DNA from: Blepharisma japonicum
Lineage: Eukaryota > Ciliophora > Heterotrichea > Heterotrichida > Blepharismidae
NCBI GenBank assembly: GCA_949751835.1
Contig: CATKHK010000052.1
Span: 269,833 to 333,832 of the forward strand
DNA: 64,000 bases
Direction of reading: 5' to 3'
Made by a program: the position numbers and the translations under genes. The notes below the pieces were generated by a model. The model saw nothing but the letters and a program-made list of their open reading frames with translations, was not told where the DNA came from and did no database searches. Below are positions 11,793-22,374 of the stretch, piece by piece. The number at the start of each line of letters is the position of its first letter. The stretch's first letter is position 1.

Positions 11793-12310
11793 TCAGAAAA
11801 AATAGTAGGATTTTAAATAGAAATTTTTAAGCTTAATTTATTTATTTATAGAAAATAATTAATATTAAAGGGAAATATTAGTAAACCGGCTATAAAATTT
11901 GATAATTTATTATGAAACAATTTATTTACTCTCCATTCTGTGTAAGCGAGCTAATTATTGGATTCTAGCATTGAAAACAACACTCTTACTTAGTAAAATA
12001 GGTTTTTATATAATTTATTTTGAAAACACTGATTTAATATTTAGTTAATGATCATTATTATAATTAGCCTTAAGTTAATTCAATCAAATTTAGAGATATA
12101 TATATTGTTAGCGAATTAGAATATATAAAATACAAAAATTTTGATAATTTATTAAAATTTTGCTTAGGGAATTTAGTCTAAGAATTATTTTATGTATGCA
12201 TCTATACTTTGATAAATTATTAATAATTGCATTTAATTTAGCACCTTTATAACCCTGCTGCTTAAGAGACCAGCATTATCAATCTAACCTTTAAATTGGA
12301 ACAAAATATC
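11793..12310. other. Intergenic AT-rich DNA
   Basis: This AT-rich stretch upstream of the cullin gene contains no gene that I can support. Confidence 0.5.
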
Positions 12311-12505
12311 TTAAAATATCAGAACTATATACGAATAATTACCGAGATCTCATAAAGAAAATTATAAAAAGCAAATTATGAATTAATTTAAATGGTAATA
12401 TAAAAGTTATAAGAAATATTTAAATAATAAAATAATATCATTGAGCTTATAAAAACTTGTTTTATTTTTATTAGTGAAATTGACCACTTAAGGATTCTCT
12501 CTTCT
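12311..12505. repeat. Direct repeat copy A (gene tail plus 3' flank)
   Basis: About 195 bp nearly identical to 14764-14959, in the same orientation. It spans the 3' flank and the last few codons of the small zinc-finger gene. Differences are scattered substitutions and a few 1-4 nt indels. See the paired copy. Confidence 0.9.
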
Positions 12506-12697
12506 AAGAGCAGCTTGTTTTGTCTCTTCACTAGGCCCTTCAAAAATAGGGTCAAATGAATGATACATGCCAGCAAAATTATTTTTAATATGCCTTCCGA
12601 TATGCCGCTCACAGAATAAAGATACAGGAGAGGTGCATTTGCATGCATATTCAACTTCATTTTTGCAGCCTGGCTCGAAGCACTTCTTTTGATCCAT
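12488..12697 (-). CDS. Short zinc-finger protein, chimeric and truncated relative of the WWE gene
   Basis: The 69-residue frame starts MDQKKCFEPGC and has Cys/His spacing C-x4-C-x6-C-x-C, then CERHIGRH, resembling a B-box-like zinc finger. The same kind of finger opens the gene at 14941-16200 (MQCSKLGC...CEKHSSKH). Here the coiled coil and both WWE domains are missing: the finger and linker (EETKQAAL) run straight into RRENP, which matches the RRGNP end of the larger protein. The finger is well diverged from that paralog while the last codons and 3' flank are almost identical, so the gene is a mosaic. An upstream ATG at 12751 would add a hydrophobic stretch but lies in AT-rich leader; I prefer 12697. 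It may be expressed or a relic. Confidence 0.6.
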   Translation of the reverse strand: MDQKKCFEPGCKNEVEYACKCTSPVSLFCERHIGRHIKNNFAGMYHSFDPIFEGPSEETKQAALRRENP

Positions 12698-12751
12698 TCT
12701 ACAATTTATTATTATTATTAAAATAGCTAATTTATATGAAAAAATATCCAT

Positions 12752-13549
12752 TAATTTCGTTTTTTAGACAGAAATATTCAATAAATAATTTGCATTCTGA
12801 TGAATAACTGATTAGGGTTTGAACTTGCATTCGCATAAAATGAGTACTCCAAGGATTAATAATGGCAAGTATCCCTTTGGAAAATTTTAGGCTATCAAAA
12901 TTCTTATATTGGCTACATGATGATTTGCTTTATAGATTTTCATAGTAAAAAATCTGCATCAAATATTCTTTCCTTAACTTGACATAGCCATATATCTGCT
13001 CAAATAATTTATTTACTGCCATCTTCATATTTACGATTTATCATAAACCCTGCTTGTTTAGCATCCGCTTAAAAGTATAGGCTTGGCCGCATTCAGCTAT
13101 TTAGACCACTTAAGATATTTGTAAATTTGATTCAGCAAATAAATGACCACTCTGGGTTAATCCCAATAATAGAAATTTAGGCCTTTAAAACTCTCCTTTG
13201 AACACAGTAAGTTTATATGGGTCCGTCTGACACCTAGAGGCATCAGTCTTTCCGCCACCTGAAAATTAATTCTCCAAGATTATTACTCTTATCCTGTACA
13301 TCAGATCTCTATAATCTTGGTTCTCTCAACATGATTGCGACAATTTTGTCAAGGTGCTCCAAGAAGATTTAGGTGAATAGGCTTACAATTGCGGCTGCTT
13401 TAAATTGGAAATTGCTCTCACACTGCAAACTCTATCTATTAAGTCTGGATGATATAAATAGAGTTTGAGGGTTATAGAACAGTTATAAGTGGATTTCTAC
13501 GATTATCAGATAGAGGTTCTTTCAGATTTTTCATCTCATTAGGTGATGA
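12752..13549. other. Region without intact genes
   Basis: It is less AT-rich than ordinary intergenic DNA here and has short coding-like stretches in several frames, all broken by TAA or TAG. It looks like old decayed coding sequence, but I recognise no family. Confidence 0.35.
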
Positions 13550-14470
13550 ATGGTGTTAAAATCGATTTTTCAACTGTTTGCGAGCTTAATTTTCATTTCA
13601 TCCTCTTCTAATAAGAGGCAATTTAAGGAAGTCCAAAGTCTTGAAAATAATAAAATGCAACTTATAGAGCAGATAAATATATTCCACAATACAAAACTTT
13701 GTGATGAGACTGAGTTTTATCCTTTAAATTAAAAATTTAAAGTACTTGAAAAAGAAAACATCCAAATAGCTTAAGAAAATGGAATCTGAAGGATAATTTA
13801 AAAGAATTAAAAACTAATGTTGAGCAGGTTAAAGAGAAAAATAATAGACTCTTAACTGAAAATCAATCTATAAAAAAATTTAAAGATCAAACTAGTGAAC
13901 TTGAAGCAAAAGCAATAGAAAATGAGAGATTAAGAAAAGAATTTAGTGATTAAACAATAAACTAGCAGAAGAATCATCTGAAAGTCAAAACCTTGCAATT
14001 CAATTTTAAAACATTTAAAATGATACAAAGCACGCATAACTAATTCAGAGGATTTGACTAAAAATATGAATCATTGCAATCTCAGTTCAGAAAAAAACTT
14101 TTTTTAAAAGAGATTATTGATGATGTAAGCAATGAATTGTTAGCAGAACGTGGAAAATCAAAAACAGTAAAAAATAAAATAGAAATTATAAAAAAAATTA
14201 TTGAATTTTAAAGAGATTGAATAAGGTCACACTATAAATGGCAGTATAGATAATTTTACCTAGGCTATTCATAAAATCTTAAAAGAATCATAGGTCAGGA
14301 TAATGATATTGAGAAAGATGATATAAAAAAAAGGATAAAAAATGAGAACACTTTCTGTCTAGGAGTCATGAACTACTTGATTCATATGAGAATTGATGAG
14401 ATTGCTCTCAAAACATGAGATTTTATCAAATTCAAAAATTTCTAAAATATTAACTAGCCAAAATGTCAGG
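13550..14470 (+). pseudogene. Decayed coiled-coil protein gene
   Basis: The plus strand has successive coiled-coil-like pieces in shifting frames: QSLENNKMQLIEQINIF (about 13640-13680), then about 50 Lys/Glu-rich codons near 13784-13951 containing KELKTNVEQVKEKNNRLL, then a shifted frame reading NKLAEESSESQNLAIQF, and a later piece near 14310-14440 reading CLGVMNYLIHMRIDEIALK with TGA as Trp. TAA/TAG stops and frameshifts separate them, and 15-nt introns do not repair the breaks. I read it as one dead gene; the parent family is unknown. Confidence 0.45.
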
Positions 14471-14763
14471 GTTTAAAGGCACACTCACTAAAGAAGAGGG
14501 AGGCGAAAAGAGCTTAAACGATTTAGCATTTCATTATTTGCAGAAGTGCCCTTATAATTGTGATAAATTCAACATATTACTTTATTAAGTACCAGATTTT
14601 TGACGTGAAAACTAAAGAATCACTATTGTCACTAAAAAAGGGACGATCAAACACGATTGTCCTTGCCCTATTTGTTTGCAGAAAAGAACAGTATTTAAAA
14701 CACCTCAATAATTTCCAAAAATTGGCAAGTACAAATTTTATTTTTAATTTAATTAATGATCTA

Positions 14764-14959
14764 TTAAAATATCAGAACTATATACGAATAATTACCGAGA
14801 TCTCATAAAGAAAATTATAAAAAGCAATTATGAATTGAAGCTGAATGATAATATAAAAGTTATAAGAAATATTTAAATAATAAAACAATATCATTGAGCT
14901 TATAAAAACTTGTTTTATTATTAGAAGTGAAATTGACCACTTAAGGATTCCCTCTTCTT
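14764..14959. repeat. Direct repeat copy B (gene tail plus 3' flank)
   Basis: This is the partner of 12311-12505. It covers the 3' flank and final codons of the WWE gene. The distance between the copies is about 2.45 kb, start to start. Confidence 0.9.
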
Positions 14960-16200
14960 ATTCTCCTCACGGAATTCGTTTTTTCATTTTTTTGGATCAT
15001 TTTTTTCGGGTCAACCAAATATGCTCTTAAATCTTTCCCTTGAATCAAAGCTTTGCTGTTTTGTCTGTATGCTGTTTCAATTTGTCTTGAAGCTTCAATT
15101 GTGTACTCTTTGTAAGCTCCATCATCATCTTCCCAATATCAAATGATATCAGTTTTACCATTACTATTGGTGCTTTCTTCGAAGATACCATTTTTACCCT
15201 TATTTTCTTCTATTCTTCTGACAGTTTTGGATATATTTGAGTTTGATATAACTTGGACGTGCGGGTTCCCGAAAATGATTTTATAAGGGACACCTCTAAT
15301 TAAAATCTCTAACGAAGTCTCACTTCGATTGTAAGCATGCTCAATTACTTCACTTAAATTACTAGAATAAGGTTCAAATGTGCCATCATCTCTTAGCCAT
15401 TCTCAATGCACATTGGTAGTTATTTCTTGGCTGATAATTTTTCTCAGTTCTTCAGCTGCTTCTTGCCTAACTGATAAAGAAGCTCCATTTAAGACAAACG
15501 CTTCACCGTTATATCGAATAGATATTAGATTATATTTTCTTTGAATTTCTGTTTTGATGTATTTTTGGTTAATTTTACTTGCAATAGCAGGTGGGCATGG
15601 AATGATTTCAAATTCTGGTTCAACGATTATGGAATATGACATTTCTAGTATTTCTAGGTTAAGAGTAGAGTTTACGGACTCCACCTGAGGTAAGTCTGAA
15701 ATAGGACTATTTACAATTTTACTAATTTTATTGCTCAGTCCATAGAAAAACTCAGTATTTTTTATAAAAATAGTTTTAACTTTCTCAGCAGCTTCATTAG
15801 GCTCCAAAGCCAATAATTTCAAAACTGGATCATCATCAAGATTTGGTATCATTTGCTCTTTGCAAACCTTTTCGAAACAACTATTAATTTCTGCGATATT
15901 AGAGTCTATTTCTTTCAAAATTTTTTTGAATGAGTTTTCATAATCAGCAAGGATTTGGTTAAAGGAGACTATGATTTCAGTTTTTATTGTATCAAGTTTA
16001 GATATTTCTTCTGTAAGAATTTGAAGAATTGCTTCTTTTACGCCTTCAGTAGGCTTGGAATATACTGAGCTGAAAGGATGAGTCTTATTACTTGACTTGA
16101 TATGCTTTGAAGAGTGTTTTTCGCAATAATAAGTTTCAGGAGGAGTATAATTACATGAATAACTGACTTTACGCTTACAGCCAAGTTTAGAGCATTGCAT
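14941..16200 (-). CDS. Zinc finger-coiled coil-tandem WWE protein
   Basis: The 419-residue protein begins with a Cys/His finger (C-x4-C-x6-C-x9-C-x2-H-x3-H) of B-box-like spacing. A helical, probably coiled-coil middle follows (about residues 60-240), then two WWE domains. WWE1 starts at Trp266 (a UGA codon): WEWLRDDGTFEPYS, SEVIEHAYNR, GVPYKIIF, VRRIE. WWE2 starts about Trp354: WYWEDDDGAYKEYT, SRQIETAYRQ, LRAYLVD, VRRIRR. WWE domains in known proteins bind poly- or iso-ADP-ribose, often in ubiquitin ligases and PARPs, so this may be an ADP-ribose reader with a zinc-binding head. No RING or PARP domain is present. Its 3' end is duplicated next to the short gene at 12.5 kb. The domain calls come from the repeated W..WEDDG..Y pattern and are fairly secure; the function is inference. 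Confidence 0.85.
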
Positions 16201-16336
16201 GATTTTATAATTATATAATATTTTCCATGTGCTAATATTTAATTATATAATTTTATTTATAATTCACAATAATCTTTAGAGAAATGCTTGAAATTATTAA
16301 AGTTTAATTAAAGAAGACCCCCCTTGCTATAAAAAT

Positions 16337-18148
16337 ATGTCAATACCTCAAGATTTAAACGAATACGAAATTGACAATTATGATCATACAACCTGCCCTT
16401 TCGAGCCTAATCATCGTCTGCAAACCCCTGAATCTTTTAAATACCACATCACAAGGTGCAAAAATAAAGACTTCAATTACATCAAGCCTAGAATAAAAGT
16501 CTGCAAACACAACATAAGTCATATTTTTATCGATGAAGCCAAGCTAAAGTACCATGAGCCAAGATGCACTTCACACTACTCAAGAAGTGCTTACAAATTG
16601 GCAGCTAATGGCCAGCAAACTTCAGCATTGTGAACTTATCGTGTATGCCCTTATAACCCAAACCACCAGATTAGAGATGATGAAAAAACAGCCTGGGAAA
16701 GACACTTGCAATGCTGCCCTAATAGAGATTCTCGATATGAAGCGCCACCAGTACCAGCTCTTGACCAGACACTTAGTGGCAAGCTTAACTATGCACATGG
16801 CTTAGTAAGCACAGAGGAGCAGTTTATCCCACCTCCATGTACTAAAATAAGGAAAATTGAGCCTTTTGATAACTCCCGCCACTTAATTGTAGTCCATTTT
16901 ATATTTAAGCAATTTTCGGTATGGAAAATCAACACAAACCCTAATCAGTGCTTTAATGAAATGGATTTGTGAATAGACAGGACTGCATCTGCAGACCACA
17001 GGGAGTGGCCTGGACTACGTGAAATTGAGCAGCAGAGAAACCATGGGGAATATTTAGTAGCCACATTGTACCCAAATGATAGTGAAAATTCATCGAAAAC
17101 GATATACAGATCTTTTATACAGATGCTTATTGGACATGTAGATGGGAAGCCGCCATGCAAGCTGGCAGTTTCTACCCAATCGTCATCTGAGCAGAATTTA
17201 ATTTATTTAATAGTTCATAGAACAGAAGACACAGGATTTGGCTCGGCCATCACAGACTCAGAGCTTGGCCTTTTTGCGGTGCCTCATTCACTTTTATATG
17301 GTAAACATGACACATTGCAAGCTTATCAAAACAAAATAAAAACACATGAAGAGAAAATTTCTTACCTTGAAAATCAGAATAGGCTTTTACAAGAAGAATG
17401 CGAAAAATTGGCTCAGGAAAGAAACGAATTTAAAATAAAATGTGATGGCTTGGTCTATGAGTTTGAAAATACAGTAAAACTAGAATTCCAGCAAAAATTA
17501 CAAGATAAAGATCTAGAAATTCAAGACTTGAGAAATAAAACAGAAACCTTAATAAGAAACCTAAAAACTGGCTATGATAAGGAGCTCCAAAAGCTAGCAG
17601 AAGAAATTGATAGGGAAAGACGAGAAAAAGAAGCCAATCGTATGAACTTTGAAGCTGATTTACAGAACTTAAAAACCCAAACTAAAAAGCAAAAAGAAAC
17701 AATCCTGGAGCAGTCTGATAAATCACGAAAAGAAATCGACGAAAGAGGCACAAAAATAATATTTTTGCAAAGGCAACTAGAAGAAAAAAATGTTATAGAA
17801 AAGCAGCTGGCTGATACTATTGATAGGTTGAATGACCAGCTGTATGAGCAAAAGAAAGGTTTCGAAGAAAATAAAACCCCAGATATGAAAAAATATATTG
17901 AAATGCAAAGGGTGCAAGAAAGAGAAATCATTGTCAGGGAATATCAAGACCGAGAGCTTTGTGTTATTTGTATGAATGAAAAGAAAAACACTGTCTTCGT
18001 CCCATGTGGGCATTTAATGTACTGCAATGTGTGTCTAAATGAGCTAGGGCTGTCACTAGATAAAAAGATCCCTACAAATCATCCACATGGAAAATGCTCG
18101 TTATGTGAGACGAAGCTTAAGATGGTTCATAGAGCATATCCTTATTAA
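16337..18148 (+). CDS. CHHC zinc finger-coiled coil-RING protein (putative E3 ubiquitin ligase)
   Basis: A single frame (two TGA Trp codons) encodes 603 residues. Three CHHC fingers open the protein: C20-H26-H37-C41, C56-H62-H73-C77 and C104-H110-H123-C127, with the C-x5-H spacing of the U11-48K/TRM13/GTSF1 class, a class that in known members binds RNA. A globular middle of unknown fold follows (about 150-330). A long charged coiled coil runs from about 330 to 530. The C terminus is a C3HC4 RING: C542, C545, C557, H559, C563, C566, C587, C590, with VPCGH in the middle, of the type found in IAP/MULAN-like ligases. The likely role is an E3 ligase recruited to an RNA or ribonucleoprotein, which is inference. 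The stop is TAA. Confidence 0.85.
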
Positions 18149-18295
18149 AATAAGAAATTCTATGTTTTAATATAATTAATATACTTTAATTATCAAAATT
18201 TTTGTTTGTTTGTAAAGGGAAACTTATTTTTCTTAAAATTTTTATATGTCGTTCTATATAAAAACCAACAATTATTAAGAGAATAATTATTTTTA

Positions 18296-19252
18296 ATGGA
18301 AAATAGTATCAAAAGCATGAGCGGAAACGAAATTGATATCAATAGCTTGATAAAAAATATACTTTCAGCAAAAGAAATTAAGCATAAAGAGCAGCCAAGG
18401 CAAGAATTAACGTTTCCATATATAGAATTATACGGAGGAAACAAAGAGAAAAGTTCCCCGAAGCATGTAAAACTAGCTCCAATAGAAGGTAATTTAGGAG
18501 AAATTTTGAAAAGGGTGAGGTGCAGAATGAATGAAAGAGAAAACAATTACAACTATTTAAAATCTTTGAAATTTTTAAATCAAAATGACTCAGCGGAGAA
18601 AATGATAGAAAAGCTATCAAACATAGATGAAGAAAAAATAATTATTGAAAAGTCCCAAAGAAAGGCAAAGAAGAAAACGCCTAGTATTTCTCCTGTAAGC
18701 AGCAAAAAATTAATTGAAAATACTTTTGATGGGACTTTAACCCGGCCAAGGAAAATTGTAATTACTGATATTGTGGATATGACGAAATTTAAACCTCAGA
18801 CAAAAAAGCATATAAATTTAGACTCAACCCCATCTCCCCATTCGAATAAACAAATCAGGTATTTTCTCAGCCCAAACAATAGAAAATCATCATTCATTGC
18901 TAATACAGATTTTCTTAGCCCAAGTAATAAGAAATCTTCATTTGCTGTCAATACAGATTTTCTTAGCTCAAACAGTAGAAAATCATCATTTATTTCCAAT
19001 ACTGATTTTGATAATGGGAATAAGCGAGTTTTTAAGAAGAGATTGATTTCGTTTTCTCCAAAAAGAAACTCCAAATTTAGCATTGACAAGACACCTGAAG
19101 ACTCTTACTCCGGGCCCACAAAAGTAGAATTAGCTGAACTTGTTGTGACAGGCCGATGGAAATCTCCAATAGTAAAAGCAAAAGGATTGCATTATTCTCC
19201 AAGTTCTCGGGAAAATTTAAAACATTTTGAAAATAGCCGATTGTCAACCTAA
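18296..19252 (+). CDS. Unknown basic protein with RKSSF repeats
   Basis: The protein has 318 residues, no TGA codons and no intron. It is rich in Lys, Ser and Asn, probably mostly disordered. At about residues 195-245 a 16-residue unit recurs three times with the core [RK]KSSFxxNTDF, preceded by FLSPxN-type linkers. Each [RK]KSS is a good basophilic kinase site and each SP a possible proline-directed site. I recognise no folded domain. A role as a phosphorylated scaffold is speculation. Confidence 0.75.
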   Translation: MENSIKSMSGNEIDINSLIKNILSAKEIKHKEQPRQELTFPYIELYGGNKEKSSPKHVKLAPIEGNLGEILKRVRCRMNERENNYNYLKSLKFLNQNDSAEKMIEKLSNIDEEKIIIEKSQRKAKKKTPSISPVSSKKLIENTFDGTLTRPRKIVITDIVDMTKFKPQTKKHINLDSTPSPHSNKQIRYFLSPNNRKSSFIANTDFLSPSNKKSSFAVNTDFLSSNSRKSSFISNTDFDNGNKRVFKKRLISFSPKRNSKFSIDKTPEDSYSGPTKVELAELVVTGRWKSPIVKAKGLHYSPSSRENLKHFENSRLST

Positions 19253-19562
19253 TATTTTTTATAATTTATATTATTTATTAATATGTAATTTCTCCAGTAA
19301 GAATAATGCATAATATTAATATATTATAGGAGAAGAAGCTTAAAATATATTTGCATTTGTGTTAAGATATTTTTTAGTTTATAGACGATCTTTTTCGTTT
19401 CGATATTTCAAAAATCTTTAAATTTTTAAACGGAATATAAAATGTGTAATCGACAATATAATTTTCGATATTTATCAGCATAATAATTAGATTATTTCTT
19501 ATAAATGCTTTCAGTTAATAATACTTAATAATCATAGATAAATATAATATATCTATTTTAAA
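19253..19562. other. Intergenic AT-rich DNA
   Basis: I see no gene or motif here. It contains the 3' end region of the preceding gene and the promoter of the next. Confidence 0.5.
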
Positions 19563-20846
19563 ATGACAGCGAATATTCACTTTTACAAACTTTTAGAAGA
19601 AGTTAATGAAAATATCCAGGTTAAATTGCCAGAGACCATCATAATTGGCTTTGGATTTGAAGAACCCACTTTTATGCGTAACTTTGAAAACGATCAATTG
19701 AGTTTTGAAGTGGTTTCAAAGGAGGATATCTTAGATATAATTTCCAGATGATCGGCTAATGATTCATTACCGATAGCGATTGTAAAAACAGATGCAAAAA
19801 AGCACTGATGTGAAACCACAGAGGAAATCACCAAATTTTTAAATGAAGAATGTGTAATCCAACAGGTAATAAAACATCATTCATCATTCCCAAACATTCG
19901 CATAACTTGAGACTTTCAAAAAGGTTACACTATGGCGACAGATAACTCTACTTCAGTTCCAAAAATAAGCCGAAGTGAGCCAAGCCTATCCACAAATTTC
20001 ACAGAAATAAATAAAGATTTTACCTCAAAAAACAGAGAATTTTTATGCCCAACAAAACTTCGGAGGGTCGCAGATGCAGTGAAAAATATTTTAAACAGAA
20101 GATTAAAGCATATATCATGCAGAATTGAGCACTTAGAAATAGACTTTTTAAAATCAGCTTCAAACGAGCATTTTTTATTAGGAATACACCAATATACCTA
20201 CTCAGCTTGCAAGTCTCTTCAAAGATTTGCAAATACGAGAAATGCCAGTTTCTATAAACCTCCTCTTTCTCCTACATTTAAAACAGCTCTTTCTCCAACA
20301 CCAGAACCTACTGGAAAAATTCTGACTAAAAAAAATGACATTTCTAAAGCGATTTCTTATAGTGGAACCCCACACGTAGAAAGTGTAGATGATGATATAC
20401 AAGAATTAGTCTCGCCTAAAGGAAACTATAGACTTATGAGATATGGGTATTGGAAAAATAAATCCCAGTCAGGCGAAAAAATGCTGCCTAATGAAATTCA
20501 GTATGCAAAAAATATTGCTAAACATTCTACAAGGATTCTAATTGAAACAAGTAAAAATTTAACTGAAGTTAAAGGGATGATAAAGAAACTTAGAGGAAGC
20601 ATAGACAATAGCTCAAAGCATGTCCTTTTTCATGAAAAATTGAAGCTAGAGATCACTGATCATATATTAAGAGAGCGAGACAGAGCAAGAACTCGACTTG
20701 AAGAGGAAATCTGGAAAAAGAAAAGTCATAAAAATTTTCCATTGATAATTGCGAATACAGCAACAAATAATATTAATTATTACGCAGAATTAATTGACAA
20801 GCATACCATGAAAAATACCCAAAGAAATTCTTTGAAGAAATTGTAA
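19563..20846 (+). CDS. Unknown protein, 427 residues
   Basis: One frame with TGA read as Trp (for example 19749-19751, two more near 19807 and 19908). The N-terminal 120 residues look folded: alternating strands and helices with ETIIIGFGFEEP, SLPIAIVKTDAKKHW and FPNIRITWDFQKGY. The rest is basic and Ser/Thr-rich with SP sites and a long C-terminal charged helix (ILRERDRARTRLEEEIWKKK). There is no signal peptide or membrane helix. I do not recognise the family. The next gene has the same orientation and is about 110 bp away. Confidence 0.75.
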
Positions 20847-20955
20847 GGATTATGCTTAATTAATTATATTATAAAATTATAAAAATATTATCTTAATTTT
20901 TGGCTTTTTCATCCCAATTCAATTTAAAATAATAAATAAATATTGAATTAACCTG

Positions 20956-22137
20956 ATGGAATTAAATGAAGAAGTTGAAGAAAAAGAGGAACTTCTGGAG
21001 AATCCTAAATTCACAGTTTTAGACATAGAAAATTTAAACTTAACCTCTTTGACACACCCTAACATCGAGAAAAACACAGATTTTTTATTTTTAAAAACTC
21101 AACTTCAAAGATATTATGGAGATAGAAAATTGCCTTACAACAAGCAAATGATGCACAAAAATCACTCCTCCTCTTGAAAAGAGCGGCTTTATCACTCTCT
21201 TTATAATTTGCTAAACGAAATGGTTTTTACAAGGGATCCTGTACTTCAGCTAAAATTATTAGATGATGTCAAAAATTGATATCTCAAAAAAGTCAGAAAT
21301 TTTCTCCCAGGAATCAAAAAAATAGGCAAAAATGATTATGATGCAGAATCTACTGAGACTTCGTCGTTTACCACTTATAATCGAAGCGCAACGAACCAGT
21401 CTTTCGAAACCCCAAGGCTTGATTACAGCCTATCCCCAGTTTCTGGAGCGAAAACTCCAGTCATGCCTAAGCCAATTCATTGGCAGAGTAAATGAATTTA
21501 TAAGAAAAAGCCAGCAATAAGGCTAATTGGCTGAGAAAAACAGAAATTTATAGCTGAACCAGTTACAGTTGAAAGATCACAGCTTGCAGATTTAGAAATT
21601 GACAAAGCCCGAACTGAAAAAGCATTTGCTTTAAAACATAGCAGATTTTACAAAAATTCTAAAAATGAAGACCCAGAAAGTGATACTGAAAAACACGATA
21701 TTCGGTCGAAATCGACCAAGCCAGCTGAGCACTATGATTTTCGTATGATAGGTAATATGAATAGTGGATCTATAAGCCCAGGCATAAAGCCAGGCAATTT
21801 TGAGACTCAAAACGCAAATTCTAGCCCTAGTATCAGATCTAAGACTGACCATTTGTTTACACCCGATAAGCTGGATGAGTTAGCTAAACAAAGAATTGAA
21901 GAAATCATGGAGACAAAAATGAAATTAGCCTCAAAAAAGGTATCTTGTCAGTACGATTATTTAGAAAGTGGGCTATTTTTGAATGATATTGATTTTTCTG
22001 CACAAAATACTACACCTTTGTATATTCCAATAGGAAATGAGCATTTGTTGACAAATACTGGGATGAAAGATATGATAAGAAAGAAGAAAAAGAAAAAGAA
22101 AAAAAAGAAGTCAAAAGGAAATTCAAAGGGAAATTAG
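20956..22137 (+). CDS. Unknown protein with poly-lysine C terminus
   Basis: One frame with several TGA Trp codons (21175, 21280, 21499 and 21532 areas) encodes 393 residues. The start MELNEEVEEKEELLENP is acidic. The centre has SP/TP sites (SLSPVSGAKTPVMPKP). The end is a run of about eleven Lys residues broken by one Arg and followed by SKGNSKGN, which could bind nucleic acid or acidic phospholipid. No domain is recognised. The stop is TAG. Confidence 0.72.
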
Positions 22138-22374
22138 CTATTATAATTTTGTAAATTTATTAGTTTTATAAATTATTAGGACAGTTATTCAATTGTTATT
22201 TATACTTATACACAGGTTTTGATCTGTTTATATAGAAAATATAGCATACTGATAGAATTAAAATATATCTTGCAGTGGTTATATAGTAAACATAAATATT
22301 ATGGAAAATAATTTAATTTTGGTACACATTTTCTTAAAAATCTGTTTAATAAAATCTTAGAAATATAAATTAAT

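Noticed and set aside
12388-12660. 90-residue minus-strand frame overlapping the short finger gene
   Set aside because: It is hydrophobic, AT-biased and in another frame of the duplicated 3' flank. The finger frame has clear Cys/His spacing.
14560-14808. 82-codon frame before the second repeat copy
   Set aside because: It runs into the duplicated 3' flank and its sequence has no domain-like pattern; it is most likely relic or chance.
16880-16930. Possible intron around gtagtccattttatatttaag
   Set aside because: The frame is already open without it, its length is not 15-16 nt and it does not end TAG.
17572-17931. Ser/Phe-rich minus-strand frame
   Set aside because: It is antisense to the coiled coil of the RING protein.
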